A model generated the notes under the pieces. The model saw nothing but the letters and a program-made list of their open reading frames with translations, was not told the DNA's origin and ran no database searches. Shown here piece by piece: positions 44,757 to 53,102 of a stretch of 64,000 bases of DNA; within the stretch, counting starts at the first letter, position 1, and each line of letters opens with the position of its first letter. Made by a program: the position numbers and the translations under genes. This stretch comes from RDXT01 sp033765305 (GTDB lineage: Bacteria; Bacteroidota; Bacteroidia; J057). The stretch spans positions 1-64,000 of the forward strand of contig JANRID010000011.1 of the NCBI GenBank assembly GCA_033765305.1, given 5' to 3'.

Positions 44757-47700
44757 TCAGGCGATCGGGGTAAAAGATTCATAGCTCAGGCTGGCCATGT
44801 CCTCGTAGGTTTTCCAGCGCAGGTCTACGATTTCCTGCGCCAGCTGCATCAGGCGCTCTGCGTCTTCGGGGTTGCTGCGGGTGAGCATCTGATAGCGCAG
44901 TTCGTTGTAGGCGTAGTCCTTGAGGGAGATGCCGGAGCGCCGCGAGTCGAGGATGAAGGGATTGTGGCCGCTGCGGCGCAGTTCGGGATTGTAGCGGATC
45001 AGCGGCCAGTAGCCACTGGATACGGCGAGCTGCTGCTGGTTGAGGCCTTTCTGCATATTGATCCCGTGGGCGATGCAATGGCTGTAGGCAAGCACCAGCG
45101 AAGGGCCGGGATAGGCCTCGGCCTCGCGCATGGCCAGCAGGGTCTGCTGCGGATTGGCGCCCATGGCTACCTGAGCCACATACACATTGCCGTAGGAAAT
45201 GGCCTGCATGGCCAGGTCTTTTTTGCCTACCCGCTTGCCTGCTGCGGCAAATTTGGCGGTGGCAGCCGTAGGCGTCGCCTTGGACGACTGGCCGCCGGTG
45301 TTGGAATACACCTCCGTATCGAGCACGAGCACATTCACGTCGCGCCCGGAGGCGAGTACGTGGTCCAGCCCGCCGGAGCCGATGTCGTAGGCCCAGCCGT
45401 CGCCGCCGACGAGCCACACGCTGCGGCGCACGAGGTGGTCGCTGACCGCCAGCAGCTGAGCGGCCAGCGGGTCCTGCCTGAGCTGGAGCAGGGCCGTTTT
45501 GAGCCGGGCTACGCGCTCGCGCTGCTGCCGGATATCGGATTCGGTCTGCATCGGCGCTTCCAGCAGATCCTGGACGAGCTGCGGGCCGACGCGGGAGGCA
45601 AGGCCTTCGAGCAGCTGGCGGGCCAGGCGGGTGTGCTGATCCACGGTGATGCGCATGCCCATGCCGAACTCGGCATTGTCCTCGAAGAGGGAATTGGACC
45701 AGGCCGGCCCCCGGCCATCCTGATTGACGGTCCAGGGGGTGGTGGGCAGGTTGCCGCCGTAGATGGAGGAGCAGCCGGTGGCATTGGCCACCATCAGGCG
45801 GTCGCCGAACAGCTGGGAGAGCAGCTTCAGGTACGGCGTCTCGCCGCAGCCGGCGCAGGCGCCGCTGAATTCGAAGAGCGGCTCCAGAAACTGGGCGCCC
45901 CGTACGCTGGCGAAGTCCACCCTGGAGCGCTCATTGACCGGCAGGTGCTCGAAAAAATGGATCCGTTTGCGGTCCTGCGTCAGGTCTTCGGGCTTTTCCT
46001 CCATGTTGATCGCCTTGCGGCTGCGGTCCTGGAGGTTATAGGCCGGGCAGGCCTCCACGCACAGCGCGCAGCCGGTGCAGTCTTCGGTGTAGATCTGGAG
46101 CGTGTAGCGGGTTTCGGGGAAGCCCCGCGCACTGACCGGCGCCGACTGGAAGCCCTCCGGGGCCTGTTCGAGGTAGTCCTGGTGGTAAAACTTGGCCCGG
46201 ATCACGCTGTGCGGGCATACGAAGCTGCAGTTGCCGCACTGAATGCAGGCCTGCGGGTCCCATTCAGGCACAAAATCGGCGATGTTGCGCTTTTCCCATT
46301 TGGTGGTGCCGCTGGGGTAGGTGCCATCTATGGGCATGGCGCTCACCGGCAGCTCGTCGCCCCGGCCCTGCATCATCACTGCCGTCACCTGCTGCACGAA
46401 GGCTGGCGCCCCGGGGGAAACAATCGGCGTATGGCGCTCCGGCGCTGTCGCAGCCGCCGGTACCGGCAGCGGATACAGATGGGCGAGGGCCGCATCTACT
46501 GCTTTGAAATTCTGCTGTACAACTGCCTTTCCCTTTTTGGAATAGGTCTTTTCGATCGCATGCTTGATCTGGGCAATGGCCTCCTCGCGGGGCAGCACGC
46601 CCGACAGCGCAAAGAAGCACACCTGCATGATGGTATTGATCATGCCGTTCATGCCCGAATCGCGCGCGACCTGCGAGGCGTCGATGACGTAGCACTTCAG
46701 CTGCTTGTCCAGGATGTGCTGCTGCACGGTCCGGGGCAGCCGGTCCCAGACGGCACTGGCCTCGAAGGGGCTGTTGATCAGGAAGATGGCACCGGGCTTG
46801 GCATAGGACAGCATGTCCACCTGCTCCAGGAAATTGAATTTATGGCAGGCGATGAATCCGGCCTCCCGGATCAGGTACGGCGCCCGGATCGGATCGGGGC
46901 CGAACCGCAGATGGGAAACCGTGCGCGCCCCGGATTTTTTGGAGTCATAGACAAAATAGCCCTGCGCGTAGAGGCCGGTGTTTTCCCCGATGATTTTGAT
47001 GCTGTTTTTATTCGCCCCTACGGTACCGTCTGCGCCCAGCCCAAAGAAGAGCGCCTGGTTCCAGCGGCTTTCGTCGAGGGTGAATGCGGGATCCCATTCG
47101 AGGCTGCTGTGGCTCACATCGTCGTGGATGCCGATGGTGAAGTGGGCCTTGGGCCGCTCCTCTTTCAGTCCGTCGAAGACCGCTTTGGCCATTGCCGGCG
47201 TAAACTCCTTGGACGAGAGCCCGTAGCGCCCGCCCACGACGCGGGGCAGGGGGCCGGTTGTCCAGGCTTCCATCAGGGCGGTTACCGTATCGAGGTAAAG
47301 CGGCTCGCCGTTGGCGCCGGGCTCCTTGCAGCGGTCGAGCACGGCGATATGCCTGACCGTTTGCGGGAGGGCTTCGATGAAGTGACTCATCGAGAACGGG
47401 CGGTAGAGCCGAACCTGCAGCACGCCGGTGCGCTCGCCCTGGGCATTGAGGAAAGCCGAGGTCTCGGCGGCGGTTTCTGCCCCCGATCCCATGATCACCA
47501 CCACGCGATCCGCTTCCGGATGCCCGTGGTACTCGAACAGCCGGTACGCGCGGCCCGTCAGCACGGCGAAGCGGTCCATGACTGCCTGCACGATGCCCGG
47601 TGCCTGCTGGTAGAAGGGGTTAACCGTTTCCCGGCCCTGGAAATACACGTCGGGGTTCTGCGCGGTGCCGCGTACGACCGGCCGGTCGGGATTCAGGGCA

Positions 47701-48323
47701 CGGTTGCGGTGTGCCGCCACCAGTCCCTCGTCGATCATGGCGCGGAGCTGCGGATCGCTGAGCAGGAAGATTTTATTGACCTCGTGCGAGGTGCGGAATC
47801 CGTCGAAGAAGTGGATGAAGGGAATGCGCGATTCCAGGGTGGCAGCCTGGGCGATCAGCGCCTGATCATGGGCTTCCTGCACGGATGCCGAGGACAGCAG
47901 GGCAAATCCGGTGCTGCGGGCAGCCATCACATCGCTGTGATCGCCGAAGATGGACAGCGCCTGCGCTGCCAGGGAACGCGCCGCCACGTGAAACACGGCC
48001 GGGGTGAGCTCGCCGGCAATTTTGTACATGTTGGGCAGCATGAGCATCAGGCCCTGCGAGGCGGTGAAGGTAGTCGTGAGCGCGCCAGCCTGAAGGGCGC
48101 CGTGCACGGCGCCGGCGGCGCCGCCTTCGCTCTGCATTTCCACTACCTCCGGGGCTTGCCCCCAGATATTCAGGATTCCCTTCGCCGACCATTCATCCGC
48201 CAGTTCGGCCATCGTGGAGGAGGGGGTGATGGGATAAATGGCGCAGACCTCGTTGACCCGGTAGGCGACGTAGGCGGCGGCTTCATTGCCTTCGATGGTG
48301 ACGGCTTTGGGTGTTGCGGACAT
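44757..48323 (-). CDS. nifJ: Pyruvate:ferredoxin (flavodoxin) oxidoreductase
   Basis: 1188 aa, full-length single-chain PFOR. Domains in order: N-terminal thiamin domain with AIYPITPSSTMAELA near residue 28; CoA-binding and hinge domains; a ferredoxin insert with CIQCGNCSFVCP near 691 and CTGCALCVEACP near 748; a third cluster with CAGCGE near 821 and GCSSIYGG near 847; and the thiamin pyrophosphate site GGDGWAYDIGSGG near 970 followed by EVYSNTGGQ. It turns pyruvate and CoA into acetyl-CoA, CO2 and reduced ferredoxin. It probably shares an mRNA with the GltD-like gene upstream and the DHOD-like gene downstream. Confidence 0.97.
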   Translation of the reverse strand: MSATPKAVTIEGNEAAAYVAYRVNEVCAIYPITPSSTMAELADEWSAKGILNIWGQAPEVVEMQSEGGAAGAVHGALQAGALTTTFTASQGLMLMLPNMYKIAGELTPAVFHVAARSLAAQALSIFGDHSDVMAARSTGFALLSSASVQEAHDQALIAQAATLESRIPFIHFFDGFRTSHEVNKIFLLSDPQLRAMIDEGLVAAHRNRALNPDRPVVRGTAQNPDVYFQGRETVNPFYQQAPGIVQAVMDRFAVLTGRAYRLFEYHGHPEADRVVVIMGSGAETAAETSAFLNAQGERTGVLQVRLYRPFSMSHFIEALPQTVRHIAVLDRCKEPGANGEPLYLDTVTALMEAWTTGPLPRVVGGRYGLSSKEFTPAMAKAVFDGLKEERPKAHFTIGIHDDVSHSSLEWDPAFTLDESRWNQALFFGLGADGTVGANKNSIKIIGENTGLYAQGYFVYDSKKSGARTVSHLRFGPDPIRAPYLIREAGFIACHKFNFLEQVDMLSYAKPGAIFLINSPFEASAVWDRLPRTVQQHILDKQLKCYVIDASQVARDSGMNGMINTIMQVCFFALSGVLPREEAIAQIKHAIEKTYSKKGKAVVQQNFKAVDAALAHLYPLPVPAAATAPERHTPIVSPGAPAFVQQVTAVMMQGRGDELPVSAMPIDGTYPSGTTKWEKRNIADFVPEWDPQACIQCGNCSFVCPHSVIRAKFYHQDYLEQAPEGFQSAPVSARGFPETRYTLQIYTEDCTGCALCVEACPAYNLQDRSRKAINMEEKPEDLTQDRKRIHFFEHLPVNERSRVDFASVRGAQFLEPLFEFSGACAGCGETPYLKLLSQLFGDRLMVANATGCSSIYGGNLPTTPWTVNQDGRGPAWSNSLFEDNAEFGMGMRITVDQHTRLARQLLEGLASRVGPQLVQDLLEAPMQTESDIRQQRERVARLKTALLQLRQDPLAAQLLAVSDHLVRRSVWLVGGDGWAYDIGSGGLDHVLASGRDVNVLVLDTEVYSNTGGQSSKATPTAATAKFAAAGKRVGKKDLAMQAISYGNVYVAQVAMGANPQQTLLAMREAEAYPGPSLVLAYSHCIAHGINMQKGLNQQQLAVSSGYWPLIRYNPELRRSGHNPFILDSRRSGISLKDYAYNELRYQMLTRSNPEDAERLMQLAQEIVDLRWKTYEDMASLSYESFTPIA

Positions 48324-48366
48324 GGCGGAGGAATCGGGATGAAAATGAATAACCTTGTATCTGAAT

Positions 48367-48407
48367 GGGTATTGAGTATTGAGTATTGGGTATTACGTAT
48401 TGGGTAC
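48367..48407. repeat. Degenerate 7-bp tandem array upstream of nifJ
   Basis: Six units of GAGTATT with variants GGGTATT and ACGTATT, in 7-base register, 44 bases before the nifJ ATG (minus-strand gene). Related by sequence to the AAGTATC array near dnaE. Confidence 0.8.
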
Positions 48408-48482
48408 ATCAATAACCGTTATGCGAATTGGGCTGGTTGTCAGGATTTTGCAGGAAGGTTGCTGCCCAGCGTATTCATACTG

Positions 48483-48589
48483 CACACTACGCACTACACA
48501 CTACGCACTACACACTACACACTACACACTACACACTACACACTACACACTACACACTACACACTACACACTACTCACTACACACTACT
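48483..48589. repeat. 7-bp tandem array covering the 3' end of the GltD-like gene
   Basis: About 15 units of ACTACAC, with ACTACGC and ACTACTC variants. The stop codon of the GltD-like gene (48578-48580) and its last codons lie inside the array. All three frames on both strands stay open through it only in part; on the minus strand each third unit gives TAG. Confidence 0.85.
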
Positions 48590-50206
48590 TCCCTCGGGCA
48601 CCATCTCGATCGCATGGCAGGGGCACTGCTCATAGCAAACCGCACAGCCCGTGCAGGCATCGTAGTTGAACCGGTAGCGCTTGCCGGGCCCGAGCTTGAT
48701 GATTGCATCTTCAGGGCAGGCGCCGAAGCAGCCGTCGCATTCGAAACAGTTGCCGCAGCTGAGGCAGCGCTGGGCTTCAAAGCGGGCTTCAGGCTCGCTG
48801 AGGCCGCCGTGGATTTCGGCGAAATCCTGCGTGCGCTCCAGGGGCGGGCGTTCGGGCTGGCCGGTCTGCGGCGCATCGGTCAGGTACCAGCGGTGCAGCC
48901 GTTCGAAGCCCACGATGGGATGCTTGGCCTGCGGCTCCAGGGCTTGCCCGCGCAGCCAGGCGTCGATGTGGCGCGCGGCCTTTTTGCCGTGGCCTACAGC
49001 AATGGTGACGCTGCGCTCGCCGGGCGACATGTCGCCGCCCGCAAAAATGCCCGGATACCCGGTCATGCGGTTGGCCTGCACCACGACGGTGCCGTCGGGG
49101 TTGAAGCTCAGCCCGGGCACGTTGCGCAGAAACCCGGTGTCGGTGTCCTGCCCGAGCGCCAGGATGAGCGAATCGGCTTCGAGGGTCTCGAATTCGCCGG
49201 TCGGCACCGGCCGCCCGTCTTCGACCCGCATTTTCTCCACCACTACCCGGTCCTGCTCGATGGTCTTGATCGTGCGCAGCCAGTTGATTTTCACGCCTTC
49301 GGCCAGTGCTTCGTCGGCTTCGAAGGGGTGCGCAGGCATGTGCTCGCGGTCGCGGCGGTAGATGATGAGGGCTTCGTCCGCGCCGAGGCGTTTGGCGGTG
49401 CGGGCTGCATCCATGGCGGTATTTCCCCCGCCGTACACAGCCACGCGGCGGCCCAGCTGGGGGGTATGGCCGGTCTCTACCTCCCGCAGGAAGGATACGG
49501 CATCAAGAATGGGCCCGGCATCGCGGGCCGGGATGTCGATTTTCTTGCCGATGTGGGCGCCTACAGCCAGAAATACGGCGTCGAAGGCGCCCATTTCCAT
49601 TTCCGCCATCACATCGTCCACCTTGCGGTTCAGGACGATGCGCACGCCCATCCGCTCGATGCGCCGCACCTCGGATTCGAGCACGGCGCGCGGCAGCCGG
49701 TAGGCCGGAATGCCGAAGTGCATCATGCCGCCCGCTACCGGGCCTGCTTCGTAGATGGCGACTTCGTGCCCCAGCCGCCGCAGGTGATAGGCCGCAGAGA
49801 GGCCGCCGGGCCCGGCGCCGACTACGAGTACCCGCCTGCCGCCGGATGGCAGCTCAAAGCGGGGCTCCCAGCCCTGAGCCAGGGCTTCATCGCCCAGAAA
49901 CCGCTCCACGGCATGGATGCTGACCGTGGAATCGACGCTGCTGCGGTTGCAGGCCGATTCGCACGGGTGGTAGCAGACGCGCCCGTGAATGGCTGGGAGG
50001 GGGTTTTCTTCAATGAGTTTCTGCCAGGCGCCTTCATAGTCCCCGGCCTGGGCCAGCGAAAGCCAGGCCTGGATGTTTTCGCCAGCCGGACAGGCATGGT
50101 TGCAAGGGGGCAGGAAGTCCTGGTAGATGGGCCGCTGGGTCCGGCGGGGGCCGGCGCCCTGCCAGTGGGCCTGCAAATCGGCGGGACGGGTGAGATCGCG
50201 TGCCAT
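48578..50206 (-). CDS. GltD-like NAD(P)H flavoprotein with two C-terminal ferredoxin clusters
   Basis: 542 aa from ATG 50206. The N-terminal region has the GltD/DPD cluster cysteines (CNHACPAG near residue 35, CYHPCESACNR near 78). Two Rossmann sites follow: VVGAGPGGLSAAYHL near 127 (FAD) and VYGGGNTAMDAARTA near 265 (NAD(P)), with FAGGDMSPG near 395. The C-terminus adds a ferredoxin-like domain: CLSCGNCFECDGCFGACP near 480 and CTGCAVCYEQCP near 522. In the same direction and just upstream of nifJ, it probably exchanges electrons between reduced ferredoxin and NAD(P). Its final codons and stop are formed by the 7-bp repeat. Confidence 0.85.
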   Translation of the reverse strand: MARDLTRPADLQAHWQGAGPRRTQRPIYQDFLPPCNHACPAGENIQAWLSLAQAGDYEGAWQKLIEENPLPAIHGRVCYHPCESACNRSSVDSTVSIHAVERFLGDEALAQGWEPRFELPSGGRRVLVVGAGPGGLSAAYHLRRLGHEVAIYEAGPVAGGMMHFGIPAYRLPRAVLESEVRRIERMGVRIVLNRKVDDVMAEMEMGAFDAVFLAVGAHIGKKIDIPARDAGPILDAVSFLREVETGHTPQLGRRVAVYGGGNTAMDAARTAKRLGADEALIIYRRDREHMPAHPFEADEALAEGVKINWLRTIKTIEQDRVVVEKMRVEDGRPVPTGEFETLEADSLILALGQDTDTGFLRNVPGLSFNPDGTVVVQANRMTGYPGIFAGGDMSPGERSVTIAVGHGKKAARHIDAWLRGQALEPQAKHPIVGFERLHRWYLTDAPQTGQPERPPLERTQDFAEIHGGLSEPEARFEAQRCLSCGNCFECDGCFGACPEDAIIKLGPGKRYRFNYDACTGCAVCYEQCPCHAIEMVPEGSSV

Positions 50207-50317
50207 GTGCGGATGCGTAGGCGTAAGAGAATCGATGTTCAGCCGTGTAAATAACCCGTTCGCGCTGCGAATGCGGGTGATGCAGGTCATTTGGGGGGAT
50301 GATTTATTGGGGAGGCA

Positions 50318-50396
50318 TGTAGAGACGCGATGTGTCGCGTCTCTACATGCGATGCATCGCGTCTCTGCATGCGATGCATCGCGTCTCTGCATGCGC
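50318..50396. repeat. 22-bp palindromic tandem repeat, cluster 1
   Basis: TAGAGACGCGATGTGTCGCGTCTCTA and then repeated GCGATGCATCGCGTCTCT units separated by four-base GCAT or ACAT spacers. Each unit is an inverted repeat of GCGA/TCGC with a CGTCTCT arm. Three units. Confidence 0.85.
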
Positions 50397-50447
50397 AAAA
50401 CAATCCGTAGGGGCGGTCCGGCAGGCCGCCCTGCGTGCTGGGTTGCT

Positions 50448-50488
50448 GCCGGACTTCGTCTGCGGGCGGGGCTGAAGGGTAGTCCGGC
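50448..50488. repeat. Hairpin repeat element, copy C (inverted orientation)
   Basis: Begins GCCGGACT and ends AGTCCGGC, a perfect 8-base inverted repeat, and shares the TTCGTCTGCG and AGGGTA blocks with the reverse complement of copies A and B at 28 kb. The outer stem differs by a matched pair of substitutions. Confidence 0.75.
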
Positions 50489-50504
50489 GCAGGGGCAGCG
50501 CATG

Positions 50505-50652
50505 TAGAGACGCGATGCTTCGCGTCTCTGCACGCGATGCTTCGCGTCTCTGCACGCGATGCTTCGCGTCTCTACATGCGATGTGTCGCGTCTCTGCACG
50601 CGATGCTTCGCGTCTCTGCACGCTGTGTGCGATGCGCCGCATCTCTACACGC
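50505..50652. repeat. 22-bp palindromic tandem repeat, cluster 2
   Basis: Units of GCGATGCTTCGCGTCTCT with GCAC or ACAT spacers, about six in a row, starting GTAGAGAC near 50505 and ending in the degenerate GCGATGCGCCGCATCTCTAC. The last unit overlaps the DUF3999 stop codon (50645-50647). Confidence 0.85.
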
Positions 50653-51889
50653 GCCGCCGGCGGATCCACCGCAGCAGCCAGACCAGCAGCATCAGCAGGA
50701 TCAGCACCGCGACCAGCAGCAGGCCGGCGCGTGCATATACGTCCAGTTCGTCGTACACGCCCTGCAGGCCGCCTGCCAGACTGTGCTCGCTGCCGACCGT
50801 TGCGGAAGGAAGGCGCTCGCCCGGAGCCGCATCGAGCCCCGTGCGGTCCATCCGGGGCTTGGATGCCTCCGGATCGCCGTAGAGCAGCAGATACTGCGTA
50901 CCCGGCTCCAGCCGGGCCAGTAGCTCATGTGCCGCCGCAAAAACTTGAATGCCTTCAAAATCAGGCACCTGCATGCCTTGTGTGCGGAATTCCGCTTCGA
51001 TGACATAGGTGAAGCACCCATCGCCGAGCAGCACAGCTGCCGTATCCAGCGAACTGATGAGCACCGGCGACTCGTATTCCCAGATGTCGCGGCTGCCGCC
51101 GTGCGTTCGCACCGACTGGCCCAGGCAGCGGACATCGCCGCCCAGCACGAATGGCAGCCCGGGCCGGAAGCTGAACCGCAGCTTGTGCACCGGTGCCCGG
51201 TGATCCAAGGTCAGCCGCACCCGCAGCGGACCCAGGCTGTCGTCCGGCACGGATACGTCTACGTCTACGTCGTCGACCCCCAGGGCCTGATAGGTGCCTG
51301 GCCATCGCTCCTCAAAATAAGCCTTTGCCCCCCGGATACGGATGCGCGGATCATCCAGCCGCACCCGAAGAAAGGTGGCTGCCGTATCGGGGAAGTGCAG
51401 CGTAACCTGCTGATATTGTGCGGATACCTGCCCGATGCCCTGCAGCCGGGCCGTATCGCCGAGGGCATGCCAGCGGATGCGGTTCCGGCTTGCCTGCACC
51501 GACGCCCGCACATCGTACTGCGCCGGATCAAGATCCAGATCGAGGCGGTTGACCGGCCAGGATGCGTCGAGGCGGAAGGTCGCAAAGCTCTCCCGCGTCA
51601 GGTTCTCGCTGCGGATGAGCCGCACCGGCAGCTCCCGCAAGGAAACCGCATCGCCTAAGCTCCGCAGCCGGTAGGGCACTTCAGCCGTATCGCCGTTCTG
51701 CACCTGGATCAGCCGCAGATCGGCCCAGTCATTCCGAACCCGCCGGTACAGCTCGGGCGGCAAGGGGATACGCTGCAGGCTGCCTGAGTCAGCCGCCTCA
51801 ACCTCGCGTACCCAGCGGTATGCAGCCGGCTGTGAAACAGCAGCGGTGGCCAGTCCAAGCAGGATTCCGATGAACAGCAGCCCTTTCAT
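50645..51889 (-). CDS. DUF3999-like membrane-anchored beta protein
   Basis: 414 aa from ATG 51889. An N-terminal signal peptide (LLFIGILLGLATAAVSQ) is followed by a long beta-rich extracytoplasmic region starting YRWVREVEAADSGSLQRIPLP, and one C-terminal helix (LLLVAVLILLMLLVWLLRW) with a short basic tail. This arrangement and the PLPPELYRRVR-DLRLIQ opening fit DUF3999. No enzyme motif is visible; it may bind a ligand or partner in the periplasm. The final valine and stop codon come from the 22-bp repeat cluster, so the natural 3' end may have been altered. Confidence 0.7.
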   Translation of the reverse strand: MKGLLFIGILLGLATAAVSQPAAYRWVREVEAADSGSLQRIPLPPELYRRVRNDWADLRLIQVQNGDTAEVPYRLRSLGDAVSLRELPVRLIRSENLTRESFATFRLDASWPVNRLDLDLDPAQYDVRASVQASRNRIRWHALGDTARLQGIGQVSAQYQQVTLHFPDTAATFLRVRLDDPRIRIRGAKAYFEERWPGTYQALGVDDVDVDVSVPDDSLGPLRVRLTLDHRAPVHKLRFSFRPGLPFVLGGDVRCLGQSVRTHGGSRDIWEYESPVLISSLDTAAVLLGDGCFTYVIEAEFRTQGMQVPDFEGIQVFAAAHELLARLEPGTQYLLLYGDPEASKPRMDRTGLDAAPGERLPSATVGSEHSLAGGLQGVYDELDVYARAGLLLVAVLILLMLLVWLLRWIRRRRV

Positions 51890-51964
51890 GCGGGGCAAAT
51901 AACAAAAAAAATGCGTGCTTGCATGGCCCGGATCGCCGGGTGCTGTCTTATGATCCATCATCCG

Positions 51965-52495
51965 ATGCCGCTGATCTGCGTAGCTTCCCTCAACCCCGTC
52001 AAGATTGAAGCCGCACTGGCAGGCTTCCGCATGCTGTTCCCCGGCCAGCCTTGGGAAGCAATTGGAAGACCGGCGCCTTCCGGCGTGCCGGAGCAGCCGC
52101 TGGGGGATGAGGAGACGCTGCTCGGCGCGCTCAACCGGGCCCGCGCCGCACAGCAGATGGCCCCGGAAGCAGCCTGGTGGGTAGGGATCGAAGGCGGAAT
52201 CCTGTGGCGGGAGGACCGCTTTGAAGCCTTCGCCTGGGTTGCGGTTTGGGATGGCATGCGGCAAGGAACTGCCCGTACAGCGGCGTTTTCGCTGCCGCCG
52301 GCAGTAGCAGATCTGATCCGCGCCGGGCTGGACCTGGGGCAGGCCGACGATCAGATCTTCGGAACCGTAAACTCCAAGCAGCAAAACGGCGCCGTCGGGC
52401 TGCTGACCGGCGATGCCATTACCCGCAGCGGATTGTACACCCCTGCGGTCGTCATGGCGCTGATTCCCTTCCGGAATCCGGACCTGTATCCCTGA
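51965..52495 (+). CDS. Inosine/xanthosine triphosphatase (YjjX/NTPase, DUF84)
   Basis: 176 aa from ATG 51965. Family marks are VASLNPVKIEAALAGF at the start, GDEETLLGALNRARAA near residue 46, WWVGIEGGI near 70 and the QNGAVGLLTGDAITRSGLY segment near 145. YjjX-type enzymes hydrolyse non-canonical purine triphosphates such as ITP and XTP, keeping them out of nucleic acids. It ends six bases before the convergent acidic-protein gene. Confidence 0.85.
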   Translation: MPLICVASLNPVKIEAALAGFRMLFPGQPWEAIGRPAPSGVPEQPLGDEETLLGALNRARAAQQMAPEAAWWVGIEGGILWREDRFEAFAWVAVWDGMRQGTARTAAFSLPPAVADLIRAGLDLGQADDQIFGTVNSKQQNGAVGLLTGDAITRSGLYTPAVVMALIPFRNPDLYP

Positions 52496-52501
52496 GCGGG
52501 C

Positions 52502-52951
52502 TCAGGCATCCAGCATCGGCAGGTCGATCAGCTTGGCTTCCTCAGCGCTGATCTTGCCAAATCCCAGTACGCCGCCTTTGGCCTCGGCTACTTTCTTCGC
52601 CAGGCTGCGCCAGCTTTGCTTCAGCAGCTTCGCAAACTCAGGGTCCAGCTTGTCGAGGATGGGGCGGGCTTCCGCCAGCTCGGCCTGCAGCTCCTCCTGC
52701 CGTTCGGAAGACCAGCCGCCGACGAGGTCTTCGAGTTCGCTGCTGAACCGTTCTGCTGCCGCCTCATAGTAGTCGTGCAATTGAGGCTCAGAGGTGAAGG
52801 TCCGGTATTTGACCAGCTTTTCGGCCCATTCGTGCTCGTCTTCGTCCTGATCGTGATCGGCTCCGGAGATGAGCACCGTGATAATAGCCGGGGCCGCCAG
52901 CAGCAGTTCGGTTTCGGGTTCGCTCAGGTGGCGGAAATAGTTGAGATCCAT
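52502..52951 (-). CDS. Hypothetical soluble, helical acidic protein
   Basis: 149 aa from ATG 52951; the frame continues upstream but that part crosses a long hairpin and is not protein-like. No signal peptide or membrane helix. The sequence opens MDLNYFRHLSEPETELLLAA, has an acidic HDQDEDEHEWAEKL stretch near residue 33, and then helices rich in Glu, Leu and Ala. It looks like a Bacteroidota-specific protein (related short proteins carry the same FGKISAEEAKLIDLPMLDA-type end), but I cannot name a function. Confidence 0.6.
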   Translation of the reverse strand: MDLNYFRHLSEPETELLLAAPAIITVLISGADHDQDEDEHEWAEKLVKYRTFTSEPQLHDYYEAAAERFSSELEDLVGGWSSERQEELQAELAEARPILDKLDPEFAKLLKQSWRSLAKKVAEAKGGVLGFGKISAEEAKLIDLPMLDA

Positions 52952-53043
52952 CGAATGCAGGTTTTGTGCGGCAAAATAACGAAATGCCTGACTTTCCTGC
53001 ATACCGTGATGCAGAAGAATCTGCCGCTGACCCGGAGATCTGC

Positions 53044-53092
53044 GCCATCGGGCCCTTCGGGGCCTGTCTTCGCCTCCGAAGGGCCTGATGGC
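53044..53092. terminator. Long hairpin between the T9SS oxygenase and acidic-protein genes
   Basis: 53044-53062 pairs with 53074-53092 over 19 positions (two G-U pairs) around an 11-base loop. It lies just downstream of the oxygenase stop (minus strand) and may be its terminator, although no T tract follows. Confidence 0.55.
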
Positions 53093-53102
53093 AGGCAGCG
53101 GG

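Larger units (their letters stand above)
50207..50644. other. 438-base repeat-filled intergenic region
   Basis: No gene is credible here. From left to right: about 110 bases of plain sequence with the GltD-like gene's upstream region; three 22-bp palindromic units (50318-50396); a 100-base block containing hairpins, including copy C of the 42-bp element; and six or more 22-bp units (50505-50652) running into the 3' end of the DUF3999 gene. Confidence 0.75.

Noticed and set aside
44541..48635. A 4.1-kb open frame opposite nifJ.
   Set aside because: Antisense shadow of PFOR; amino-acid make-up (rich in Gly, Val, His, Ala) is typical for such shadows, and its 3' end translates the 7-bp repeat.
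48430..48669. Protein made of repeated HYTLHTTHYT units.
   Set aside because: It is the 7-bp repeat read in frame; period seven gives a repeating 7-residue pattern in any frame and has no coding sign.
50318..50652. CRISPR array.
   Set aside because: Units are 18-22 bases with four-base, nearly constant spacers, and the repeats are palindromes; there are no unique spacers and no cas genes in the window.
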